Shown here: positions 7,715-15,443 of the stretch, piece by piece
Layout: every line of letters begins with the position of its first letter
How positions within the stretch are numbered: the first letter of the stretch is position 1
DNA from: Clostridium chrysemydis
GTDB lineage: Bacteria; Bacillota; Clostridia; Clostridiales; Clostridiaceae
DNA length: 64,000 nucleotides
Assembly (NCBI RefSeq): GCF_015234215.1
Contig: NZ_JADEKP010000006.1
Span: 1 to 64,000 of the forward strand
Direction: 5' to 3'
Notes under the pieces: model-generated
The model's input: the letters and a program-made list of their open reading frames with translations, nothing else
Told to the model about the DNA's origin: nothing
Databases searched by the model: none
Translations under genes and position numbers: made by a program

Positions 7715-7872
7715 TTATACACAGATTTATCAACATGTTGTGAATAACTTTTTTAGATACACCATATATTGTATAGTGTAATTTGTAGATATTTATTTAG
7801 ATTTGCTGACTTTTATACTATTTGGAAACTTTTTATAATTTTTTATGTAATAAATTAATATAGTTATCCACA
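7715..7872. other. Cluster of DnaA-box-like 9-mers in a gene-free stretch
   Basis: The stretch 7556-8092 has no convincing full-length gene. It contains TTATACACA (7715-7723), TTATCAACA (7727-7735), TTATTCACA on the minus strand (7739-7747) and the perfect DnaA box TTATCCACA (7864-7872). The first three are separated by only three bases each. The flanks are very AT-rich. No dnaA, dnaN or rpmH is nearby, so this need not be the origin; it could titrate or be regulated by DnaA. Confidence 0.5.
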
Positions 7873-7980
7873 GGCATATAAATCCAATCTATTTTACTAA
7901 CATTCTATTCATATTACTTAACATAAATGATAATTTTCATAATATAATTTTTTACAAATTTTTATAAATTTCTATAAATA

Positions 7981-8018
7981 AAAAAAATGCATATCTAATC
8001 TTAGATTTGCACTTTTTT
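7981..8018 (-). terminator. Terminator after the ABC exporter operon
   Basis: Arms TGCATATCTAA and TTAGATTTGCA with a two-base loop are flanked by A and T runs, giving a terminator readable from both strands. It lies downstream of the minus-strand exporter genes. Confidence 0.8.
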
Positions 8019-8025
8019 CTAATTA

Positions 8026-8118
8026 TTATTTCCTTCTATTTTTTAAATACTTATTTAATAACTCTTCTAAATCTAAACTACCTATTAAATAATTATCTTT
8101 TAATATTCCTAAATTTGT
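8026..8118 (-). pseudogene. Possible C-terminal remnant overlapping the permease end
   Basis: In the +1 frame relative to the permease, 30 codons stay open across and beyond its stop and end at 8026. The encoded tail contains IGSLDLEELLNKYLKNRRK, which looks like a real helical protein end. There is no good start codon or ribosome-binding site. It may be the residue of a deleted gene, or the original permease C-terminus before a frameshift. Weak evidence. Confidence 0.25.
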
Positions 8119-9244
8119 TTAATTCATTAATGCCTATTATAGATGATATAACTATAATAATACCCCCTAACAGAACACCGTGAATTAAGTAAAGTCCACT
8201 TTCGCTTGGAAGTAAACTTTGCCCTGTCACTACTAAAACATAATCTAGATACTTAGAATAATTTAATTTATTTATAATAGTATTTTCAATATTAAAATAC
8301 TTTAAAAAGCTAAATAATAATATAAATATAACAATCGAACTCGTTTTATTTTTAAATATGGTTGAAAACCCTATTACTAAAAATGAAATTGTTATTATGC
8401 TAGATAATATATATATCATCGTCTTTAATATAATAATTGAAATCGCTTCAAAATTTACATATTTACTTAGACTATCAATAACTTCTTTATTAAATACCTC
8501 TATAGGTGCCCTTAACTCTCCAACCCCAAACTTTATTGATGTAATAATAAAAGGTATAGTAATAAAAATAATCATAATAATTAAACATGCAAATATAGAT
8601 ACTAATACCTTTGATAGATATATATTTTTACTTTTTATAGGTAAAAGAAATAACAACTTATTAGTTTTATTTTCAAATTCACTTGTTGAAATAATAGATG
8701 CAATTATTATAAAAATTAATGGTAAGATAAACCCTATACTTCTTAAACTCATTAATATTGAATTTATTCCATTAGGCTCAAACTCACGCAATATCGAATA
8801 GTCTATGTTGTTTTCCAAGGCATACTTATATTTTTCTATTGTATAATATAAATTATTCTTTTCTTCTCCATCGTCTAGTAACTCTATAAATTTAGATTTT
8901 TCTTCAATAAAAGCTTTCATAATTAATTTATCATCCTTTGAATTTAACGCTCTTATAAATTCACTTTGATATTTATTTTCTTCTCTTTCATTAACTAAAT
9001 CCTCTTTTAATTGTTCATCTTTTGGGTTTACTTCTAATTCTTTTTGAAGTTTTTCTATCCTTTCATTTGATAGTATTAAATTCTGTTTAGCATTATCTAA
9101 TTGTGTTTTATAGTAATCATCCTTGCTAAAATTTAATGATTGTAAAGTAAAAAATATAGATGCCAAAATTAGAAAAAGTAAAATACTTATAAATATCTTG
9201 CTTTTAAATAACTTTTTCACTTCAAATTCTATCAAATGAATCAT
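8093..9244 (-). CDS. ABC exporter permease with extracytoplasmic coiled coil, 383 aa
   Basis: This ABC-2 type integral membrane protein pairs with the ATPase encoded just upstream. Residues 1-14 are cytoplasmic, a first membrane segment covers about 15-33, a charged Glu/Lys-rich region predicted as coiled coil lies outside (about 40-160), and five or six more membrane segments follow (from about 167). This layout is shared with the permeases at 24812 and 27135 and resembles bacitracin or lantibiotic self-protection exporters. The substrate is unknown. Its ATG overlaps the ATPase stop by four bases (ATGA), preceded by AGGAGG. The reading frame may have been altered at its 3' end (see the remnant at 8026). 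Confidence 0.82.
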   Translation of the reverse strand: MIHLIEFEVKKLFKSKIFISILLFLILASIFFTLQSLNFSKDDYYKTQLDNAKQNLILSNERIEKLQKELEVNPKDEQLKEDLVNEREENKYQSEFIRALNSKDDKLIMKAFIEEKSKFIELLDDGEEKNNLYYTIEKYKYALENNIDYSILREFEPNGINSILMSLRSIGFILPLIFIIIASIISTSEFENKTNKLLFLLPIKSKNIYLSKVLVSIFACLIIMIIFITIPFIITSIKFGVGELRAPIEVFNKEVIDSLSKYVNFEAISIIILKTMIYILSSIITISFLVIGFSTIFKNKTSSIVIFILLFSFLKYFNIENTIINKLNYSKYLDYVLVVTGQSLLPSESGLYLIHGVLLGGIIIVISSIIGINELNKFRNIKR

Positions 9245-10131
9245 AGTAATTCCTCCTTATAAATTTCAGAATAATTGCTTTTAATATTATTCTTAATTTG
9301 AGAAATTCCATCTATTAATATTTTTGAACTTGTAATATCATTAGCTAATTTCATAAGCTCATTATCATAAATACTAATTATTACTCCATCTACTATTTTC
9401 TCAACTTTTATAACATACTCTTTTTTATATAAGTATTCTATAATTTCATCTTTAAACTTTGTAGTAATCAAATATTTTTCATTAGATACATCTTGTTTTG
9501 ATAAAACCTCTACAATTCTTCCTTCTTTTAAAAATATGAATCTATCACACACACCTTCAATGTCTTCAAAATTATGAGATGAAATTAAAGCGAACCCACC
9601 ATTTCTTTTCACTAAAGACAATATGTTATTAAATTTTTTTATGCTTTCTTGATCTATTCCATTTGTTGGTTCGTCAAGAATCAATCCTTCTTTAAATTTT
9701 ATAAAACACATTGCTAAATACAGTTTTTGTCTCATTCCAAAAGAATACTTCCCAACTTTTTTCTTTAAAATATTATCATTAAAATTTATAAATCCCTCAA
9801 TATCATCTATTGAAACAATACCGCTATTATAATTTTTAATAAAATCTATATGGTCCCTTCCATTTAGGTTTTCGTATAAATCCGCTGTTTCTATTAATCC
9901 AGAAATTAAAGAAAAATATTGTTCATCATAATCTTCTATACTTTCTCTATTTAAAGTTATTTCGCCCTCATCTATTTTTAATAACTTCAAAATACATTTC
10001 ATCAATGTAGACTTCCCCGAACCATTTGGTCCTATTAAGCCAACAATTTCTCCATTTTTTATAGTAAAGGATATATTTTCTAAGACCTTTATATCATTAA
10101 ATCTTTTAGAAATATTTTTAACTTCTAACAA
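9241..10131 (-). CDS. ABC exporter ATP-binding protein, 296 aa
   Basis: This cytoplasmic ATPase drives the permease encoded next. Walker A is GPNGSGKST (about residues 35-43), the signature region is YSFGMRQK, Walker B is GLILDEPTNGID and the switch histidine is in ISSHN. The signature is SFGMR rather than LSGGQ, as is common in exporters of the BcrA type. The C-terminal 80 residues form an accessory domain. It starts with TTG five bases after AGAGGTG. Translational coupling with the permease is likely because the genes overlap by four bases. Confidence 0.9.
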   Translation of the reverse strand: MLEVKNISKRFNDIKVLENISFTIKNGEIVGLIGPNGSGKSTLMKCILKLLKIDEGEITLNRESIEDYDEQYFSLISGLIETADLYENLNGRDHIDFIKNYNSGIVSIDDIEGFINFNDNILKKKVGKYSFGMRQKLYLAMCFIKFKEGLILDEPTNGIDQESIKKFNNILSLVKRNGGFALISSHNFEDIEGVCDRFIFLKEGRIVEVLSKQDVSNEKYLITTKFKDEIIEYLYKKEYVIKVEKIVDGVIISIYDNELMKLANDITSSKILIDGISQIKNNIKSNYSEIYKEELL

Positions 10132-10175
10132 TTTTTCACCTCTTAACTGCTTTATTAATCTAAGATTCTTAATAT

Positions 10176-10205
10176 ATAATACTATTTACATAATTTTACA
10201 GTCAA
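10176..10205 (-). promoter_or_regulatory. Probable promoter of the ABC exporter operon
   Basis: On the minus strand TTGACT (10200-10205), an 18-base spacer and TATTAT (10176-10181) lie about 45 bases upstream of the ATPase start. Confidence 0.55.
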
Positions 10206-10299
10206 ATTTAACCCAATCCCTCTTACAGTTTAGATATTTTGTTTGACATTCACCTTTAATATTACATCTTCTAATAATTTCACTTCTTATTTTTTACAT

Positions 10300-10324
10300 A
10301 AAAAAAAGTGGCTCTCGCCACTCT
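10300..10324 (-). terminator. Terminator after tcdA
   Basis: GAGTGGC, loop GAGA and GCCACT followed by eight T residues on the minus strand. A second small hairpin (GACTGC/GCAGCC region, 10335-10353) sits just before it at the gene end. Confidence 0.88.
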
Positions 10325-10359
10325 AGTAAATAAAGACTGCATTTAAAGCAGCCTTTTAA

Positions 10360-11121
10360 TTATTTTATTCCTATTATATCCTTAATAACTTCTCCACCTA
10401 TTATCATTCCTGCAACTGGCGGTACAAATGAAATACTTCCAGGTATTTGTCTTTTAGATGCACATTTTTTAGTTCCTCCAGTACAAACACAACCTGTTTT
10501 GCAAGTAACTACATCTTCACTTTTAGGTTTAGTTGGTAACTCTTCTGAATAAACAACCTTTAATTTTTTAATTCCTCTTTTTTTAAGTTCGCTTCTCATA
10601 ACTTTTGCTAAAGGACAAACTTTTGTTTTGTGAATATCTGATACCTTAAACATAGTAGGGTCAAACTTATTTCCAGTTCCCATTGAACTTATTATATTTA
10701 TTTCATTTTTATAGCAATATTCTGCAAGGGCTATTTTTGCACTTACAGTATCTATAGCATCTACTACGTAATCATAATCTTTTAAATTAAACTCTTCTAA
10801 ATTATCTTTAGTTACAAATGTTTGATGAGTTTCTACGTTACACTTGTGGTTTATAGAAAGAATTCTCTCTTTCATAACATCTACTTTAACTTTGCTTATA
10901 GTATTATAATTTGCGTGTATTTGTCTGTTAAGGTTAGTTAAACAAACTGTATCATCATCTACTAAAGTAATATTACCTACTCCAGCTCTAGTTAAAGCTT
11001 CAACAGTAAAACTTCCAACTCCACCTACTCCAAACACTATAACTTTAGCATTCTTTAATTTATCTAAACCATCTCTTCCAATTAATAATTCAGTTCTTGA
11101 TAGTGAGTGTTGTGCTGACAT
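10360..11121 (-). CDS. tcdA: tRNA threonylcarbamoyladenosine dehydratase, 253 aa
   Basis: This E1/ThiF-fold enzyme uses ATP to cyclise N6-threonylcarbamoyladenosine at tRNA position 37. The N-terminal nucleotide-binding motif is GVGGVGS (about residues 31-37), followed by the adenylation-site residues in DDDTVCLTNLNRQ and the typical CKTGC-VC cysteine cluster near residue 210. The hydrophobic C-terminus with SISFVPPVAGMIIGGEV is typical of TcdA (CsdL). It is 253 residues long, as expected. It stands alone between terminators, with the divergent mtnN gene upstream. Confidence 0.9.
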   Translation of the reverse strand: MSAQHSLSRTELLIGRDGLDKLKNAKVIVFGVGGVGSFTVEALTRAGVGNITLVDDDTVCLTNLNRQIHANYNTISKVKVDVMKERILSINHKCNVETHQTFVTKDNLEEFNLKDYDYVVDAIDTVSAKIALAEYCYKNEINIISSMGTGNKFDPTMFKVSDIHKTKVCPLAKVMRSELKKRGIKKLKVVYSEELPTKPKSEDVVTCKTGCVCTGGTKKCASKRQIPGSISFVPPVAGMIIGGEVIKDIIGIK

Positions 11122-11283
11122 ATATCTAAACTCTCCTTTTCTCTTATAGTTTTATATTTAACTATATTTATTAATATATAACTTATATTTTATTTTATCT
11201 TTCTAGTATGCACAAGGGTTTACTTAATAATCTTTAATACCTATAATAGAAGTTAGATTTTATTTAATTTGGAGGAAATAATT

Positions 11284-11976
11284 ATGGTTATCGGAATCAT
11301 TGGCGCTATGAGCGAAGAATTAGAAATACTTCTACAAGATATGAAAGTAGAAGATAAAAAAATAAAAGCAAATATGACTTTTTATAAAGGTAAGCTTTGG
11401 AATAAGGATGTTGTTGCTGTAGTTTGTGGAATAGGTAAAGTTAACGCTGCAATCTGTACTCAAATCCTTATATCAGAATATAATGTAAATGCTGTAATAA
11501 ACGTTGGAGTTGCTGGCGGAATAGGTAAAGATATCTACCCTGGTGATGTAGTTATAGCTGAAAACCTAGTTCAACACGATATGGATACAACTGCTTTTGG
11601 AGATAAGCACGGTCAAATCCCAAGACTTGATATATTTGATTTTAAATCAGACGAAAGCCTATTTAAAGTTGCAAAAGAAGCTTGTGATGGAATAGAAGGA
11701 TTTAATACTTTCCACGGAAGAATAGTTTCAGGAGACCAATTCGTTGCTGATATAGATAAAATTCATTGGCTTGAAAATGAATTCGGTGCTTTAGCTTGTG
11801 AAATGGAAGGTGCTAGTATCGCACACGTAGCTCACCTTAACGGAATTCCATTTGTAGTTATAAGATCTATTTCAGATAATGCAAATAATGGAGCTCATAT
11901 GGATTTTGAAAAATTCACACCAATTGGAGTTAAAAATTCAACTAGAATTTTAAAAGCTATGATTGAAAAAATGTAA
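11284..11976 (+). CDS. mtnN: 5'-methylthioadenosine/S-adenosylhomocysteine nucleosidase, 230 aa
   Basis: The enzyme cleaves adenine from methylthioadenosine and S-adenosylhomocysteine in methionine salvage and the activated methyl cycle. It opens with MVIGIIGAMSEELEIL, which carries the catalytic Glu of the family, and ends with the substrate-binding MEGASIAH and the catalytic Asp in SISDNAN. The length is normal. An earlier in-frame TTG at 11269 lies upstream of the GGAGG box, so the ATG at 11284 was chosen. No luxS is adjacent. A very long hairpin follows the stop codon. Confidence 0.95.
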   Translation: MVIGIIGAMSEELEILLQDMKVEDKKIKANMTFYKGKLWNKDVVAVVCGIGKVNAAICTQILISEYNVNAVINVGVAGGIGKDIYPGDVVIAENLVQHDMDTTAFGDKHGQIPRLDIFDFKSDESLFKVAKEACDGIEGFNTFHGRIVSGDQFVADIDKIHWLENEFGALACEMEGASIAHVAHLNGIPFVVIRSISDNANNGAHMDFEKFTPIGVKNSTRILKAMIEKM

Positions 11977-11978
11977 GC

Positions 11979-12032
11979 TTTACGCAAAACAGGACTATAT
12001 CAACTAATTGATATAGTCCTGTTTTGCGTAAA
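11979..12032. repeat. Perfect 25-bp inverted repeat with 4-base loop
   Basis: The left arm 11979-12003 starts TTTACGCAAAACAGGACTAT and the right arm 12008-12032 is its exact reverse complement; the loop is CTAA. It starts a few bases after the mtnN stop. It probably ends transcription from both sides, but there is no clear T run and the stem is unusually long and perfect. Confidence 0.9.
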
Positions 12033-12164
12033 CATTAATATTAAAAATTAAAGGTATATATATCTAAACTAATTTAGTTAGCCTAAATATTTATTGTATA
12101 AATTTATTTTATCATATTAAGATAGATAAAATTTTTAGTTTTTGTATATTAAATGTAAACTTAT

Positions 12165-13001
12165 TTAAATAACTAATTCTCTGTCTTCTTCTTTAGTTAT
12201 CTCTTTTAAATCTATTATGTTTCCTTCGCTATCCTTTTTTGGACTTACTTTATTCATGTAATAAAGAGGAAGTGCATATAAAATTCCACCACCTATTATA
12301 TTTCCTAAAGTAACCCAAACCATATTGTTTAATACTTCTCCCCAAGGTAGACTTCCAATTGTAAAGAAGCTTATAGCGAAAACTCCCATATTAGCTATAC
12401 TATGCTCAAACCCTGCAATTACAAATGCAGCTATAAGCCAAAACATAGCTATCATCTTTGCTGATTCTGATTTTAGTTTAACATTTGCATATGTAGCTAT
12501 ACATACTACAAAGTTACACATAATACCTTTTAATACTAAGCTACTTATATCCATACTAGTTTTAGCTTCTACTAACTTAGGTAAATAGCTTGGGAAGATA
12601 TTGCTTCCTGAACCACTCTTAATAAAAATAAAGCCTATAATTATACACCCTATAAGGTTTCCTAAATAACTTAAAGTTAAAACCTTAATAACTGAACCTA
12701 TATTTTCTTTTTTATCATAATACGCTATCCCCATAGTTAAGCAGTTTCCAGTAAAAAGATCTGCCCCAAGTAAACATATAAGAACTAACGCTAACGAAAA
12801 AGTAAATGCCGGAAACATCTTAGCTAAAACTGGCGAAATATCGTTTGTCATAGCTGCTAAAGTATATGATAAAATAACTGCAACACTTAAATAAAATCCT
12901 GCCATAATACCTTTTACTAGATACTTTAAAGGTTTAGTTTGAGCTAAATAAGCTTTTTCTCTTGCACTTTTGTTAATGCTTTTGATTTCTTCTGATACCA
13001 T
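12165..13001 (-). CDS. Formate/nitrite transporter (FNT) family channel, 278 aa
   Basis: This pentameric membrane channel conducts small anions such as formate, nitrite or hydrosulfide. Six membrane segments are visible. Family motifs include GADLFTGNCLTM in the third segment region, the second repeat KGIMCNFVVC and AGFEHSIANMGVF with the central pore histidine. The C-terminus is charged and cytoplasmic. Without an adjacent pyruvate formate-lyase, nitrite reductase or sulfite reductase gene the substrate cannot be fixed; formate or hydrosulfide are both plausible in a clostridium. It stands alone, convergent with mtnN. Confidence 0.88.
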   Translation of the reverse strand: MVSEEIKSINKSAREKAYLAQTKPLKYLVKGIMAGFYLSVAVILSYTLAAMTNDISPVLAKMFPAFTFSLALVLICLLGADLFTGNCLTMGIAYYDKKENIGSVIKVLTLSYLGNLIGCIIIGFIFIKSGSGSNIFPSYLPKLVEAKTSMDISSLVLKGIMCNFVVCIATYANVKLKSESAKMIAMFWLIAAFVIAGFEHSIANMGVFAISFFTIGSLPWGEVLNNMVWVTLGNIIGGGILYALPLYYMNKVSPKKDSEGNIIDLKEITKEEDRELVI

Positions 13002-13033
13002 TTTATTATTTTCCCCGCCCTTATTGTATTTTA

Positions 13034-13066
13034 AAAGGCTTTACTTAAACTCTAAGCAAAGCCTTT
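13034..13066 (-). terminator. Terminator of the serine-synthesis cluster
   Basis: AAAGGCTTTGCTT and AAGTAAAGCCTTT arms on the minus strand enclose a short loop and are followed by TTAAAATAC. It lies after the DUF1015 gene. Confidence 0.75.
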
Positions 13067-13115
13067 ACCATTATATCAAAAAATTCATATTATTAACATA
13101 TTTTTTAAATTTAAG

Positions 13116-14369
13116 TTACTTTAACTTATGAATGAATAATCCGCTTCTAAGCTTTGGTTCAAACCAAGTTGATTTAGGGGGCATAACTTCTCCTATATCT
13201 GAAACTGACATAATATCGTGTATATCTGTAGGGAACATAGAAAAAGCTATTTTCATGTCTTTATTTACTCTTCTATTTAGCTCCTTTATTCCTCTTATTC
13301 CACCTATAAAATCAATTCTGTTTGAAGTTCTTACATCCTCTATCCCTAAGACTGGTTTTAAAATATTTTCTTGAAGTATTGAAACATCAAGTCTTTCTAT
13401 AGGGTCAAACTCATCGAAAGAACCCTCTTTAGCTATTAAGTGATACCACTCTCCCTCTAAATTCATTCCAAAAGTATGCCTTTTTTTAGGTTTAAAACCG
13501 TTTTTAAATTCATCTCCTTCTGCTTTTTCAACATAGAAACAGCCCTTTATCTTATTTATAAATTCTTCTTTACTATATCCGTTTAAATCCTTACAAACCC
13601 TGTTATAATCCATAACATGAAGTTCGTTATCTGGAAAAGCTACAGCTAAAAAGTAGTTAAACTCCTCTTCACCTGTGTAGTTTGGGTTTTCTTTTCTTCT
13701 CATTTCTGAAACCCTTGCAGCTGATGCGCTTCTGTGATGTCCATCTGCTATATAAAGACTATCTACTTCTAAAAATAAATCTTTCATAACTTTAACTACA
13801 TTTTCTTCATTTATAACCCAAACAGTATGTCTTATTCCATCATCAGATGTAAAATCATACTCAAATTCCTTTTTAGTATAAGCATCTACTATTTCAGTTA
13901 AATATTTATTATATCTATAAGTTAAAAATATTGGTCCTGTATTTGCATCACAATAATCAACATGATTTATTCTATCCTCTTCTTTATCCGCCCTAGTAAA
14001 CTCATGCTTTTTAATATTGTTATTTAAATAATCATCAATAGACGCGCAAAATACTAACCCAGTTTGACTTCTTCCATCCATAACTTGCCTGTAAATATAT
14101 AAACATTCATCTTCATCTTCAATAAACTCGCCTCTAGAGATCATAGAGTTTAAATTATCTCTAGCTTTTTCATATACTCTCTTATCGTGAATATCTATAC
14201 TTTCCTCTAAATCTACTTCCGCCTTATCTACGTGCAAAAAAGAAAACTCATTATCTTTGCAAATTTCTCTTGCCTCTTCACTATCCATAACATCATAAGG
14301 TAGTGCGGCTATTTTAGATGCTAATTCTTTTTTGGGTCTTACTGCTTTAAACCCTTTTACCTTCGCCAT
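13116..14369 (-). CDS. DUF1015 family protein in the serine-synthesis cluster, 417 aa
   Basis: The protein belongs to the DUF1015 family, sometimes labelled ParB-like. It has the family start FKAVRPKKELASKIAALPYDV and the conserved HEFTRADKEEDRINHVDYCDANTGP region near residues 120-150. The later segment ADGHHRSASAA resembles a metal- or phosphate-binding motif. It is soluble and of normal family length. The gene is the last of a three-gene minus-strand cluster with a SerC-like aminotransferase and SerA (gap of 145 bases to serA), so a role in phosphoserine or serine metabolism is inferred. No SerB phosphatase is present here. The molecular function is not established from the sequence. Confidence 0.82.
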   Translation of the reverse strand: MAKVKGFKAVRPKKELASKIAALPYDVMDSEEAREICKDNEFSFLHVDKAEVDLEESIDIHDKRVYEKARDNLNSMISRGEFIEDEDECLYIYRQVMDGRSQTGLVFCASIDDYLNNNIKKHEFTRADKEEDRINHVDYCDANTGPIFLTYRYNKYLTEIVDAYTKKEFEYDFTSDDGIRHTVWVINEENVVKVMKDLFLEVDSLYIADGHHRSASAARVSEMRRKENPNYTGEEEFNYFLAVAFPDNELHVMDYNRVCKDLNGYSKEEFINKIKGCFYVEKAEGDEFKNGFKPKKRHTFGMNLEGEWYHLIAKEGSFDEFDPIERLDVSILQENILKPVLGIEDVRTSNRIDFIGGIRGIKELNRRVNKDMKIAFSMFPTDIHDIMSVSDIGEVMPPKSTWFEPKLRSGLFIHKLK

Positions 14370-14514
14370 AATTTTACCTCTCTTTAAAATTATTTTATCT
14401 AATTAATTCTTACTAATTTAATTTAAACAAAATTTATTAAAACCCTCTTATTATAAATAAGAATTAATTAAATAATTAGAGCTATCTAAATTTTAAATAG
14501 CCCTAATTAATATA

Positions 14515-15423
14515 TTAAATATGAAAATAAGCTTTAATTACTTCTACAACTTCTTCTCCTATTCTGTCTTGAGCTTCTCTAGTAGATGCACCTATATGAG
14601 GACTTACACTAACTCTTGGATGATTTACTAAAGCTTCCTTAGGGTGCGGTTCTTCTTCAAAAACATCAATCCCAGCTCCTGATACCTTCCCTGAATCTAA
14701 AGCTTTTAAAAGTGAATCTTCACAAACTACTTTTCCTCTAGCACAGTTTATTAAATAAACGCCTTCTTTCATTAAAACAAATTCCTTTTCACCTATTAAA
14801 GGTCCATTTTCTTTATCATATGGAACATGTATTGAAATAAAATCAGATTTTTTAAGTACATCTTCTAAGCTTAAAAATTCATAATTTAAATCTTCATGTT
14901 TCCCTTCTATAGTATAGTAAATAACTTTCATACCTAGTGCAGTTGCCTTTTTACCAAGGCTTCTACCTATCCTTCCCATACCTAATATCCCTAAGGTTTT
15001 ACCTGAAATCTCTGTTCCTTGGTAAGACTTTTTATTCCACTCCCCGTTTCTCATAGTAGCATTAGAAACACCTAAGAATCTAGCTACTGAAAGCATATGT
15101 GCTATTGCAAGTTCCGCTACTGAATCTGAACTTGCGTTTGGAGTATTTTTAACTTCAACTCCAAACTCTTTTGCACTTAAAACATCTATATTATCTATCC
15201 CTACCCCTGCCCTTATTGCAAGTTTTAATTTTCCTTTAGACCCTTCTTCTAAGATATCTCTTTTAAGTTTTGTTGCACTTCTTATTACTATAGCATCAAA
15301 CTCTTTAAGTTTTTCTCCTAAAACATCCATATCGTAATGAGTATTTACTACTTCAAAGCCTAAGTTTTCTAACGTCTCTATAGCCCCTTTTTGTAAACCG
15401 TCATTTGTCAAAACTCTATACAA
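14515..15423 (-). CDS. serA: D-3-phosphoglycerate dehydrogenase, short form, 302 aa
   Basis: It oxidises 3-phosphoglycerate to 3-phosphohydroxypyruvate with NAD, the first step of serine synthesis. The Rossmann motif is GILGMGRIGRSLG near residue 150. Catalytic residues are in NCARG (Arg), FEEEPH (Glu) and SPHIGAST (His). The protein ends right after the substrate domain, so it lacks the C-terminal ACT domain and probably serine feedback inhibition. It lies 20 bases downstream of the SerC-like gene and is clearly cotranscribed with it. Confidence 0.9.
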   Translation of the reverse strand: MYRVLTNDGLQKGAIETLENLGFEVVNTHYDMDVLGEKLKEFDAIVIRSATKLKRDILEEGSKGKLKLAIRAGVGIDNIDVLSAKEFGVEVKNTPNASSDSVAELAIAHMLSVARFLGVSNATMRNGEWNKKSYQGTEISGKTLGILGMGRIGRSLGKKATALGMKVIYYTIEGKHEDLNYEFLSLEDVLKKSDFISIHVPYDKENGPLIGEKEFVLMKEGVYLINCARGKVVCEDSLLKALDSGKVSGAGIDVFEEEPHPKEALVNHPRVSVSPHIGASTREAQDRIGEEVVEVIKAYFHI

Positions 15424-15443
15424 ACCCTTTGCCCCCTTATTTA

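Noticed and set aside
7715-7872. Chromosomal origin of replication
   Set aside because: DnaA-like boxes alone are not enough; dnaA, dnaN and rpmH are absent, and the strand bias of genes and rRNA points to an origin to the right of the window.
8358-8801. Plus-strand open frame of 147 codons inside the ABC permease
   Set aside because: It is antisense to a real permease; the apparent hydrophobicity comes from the complement of the membrane segments.
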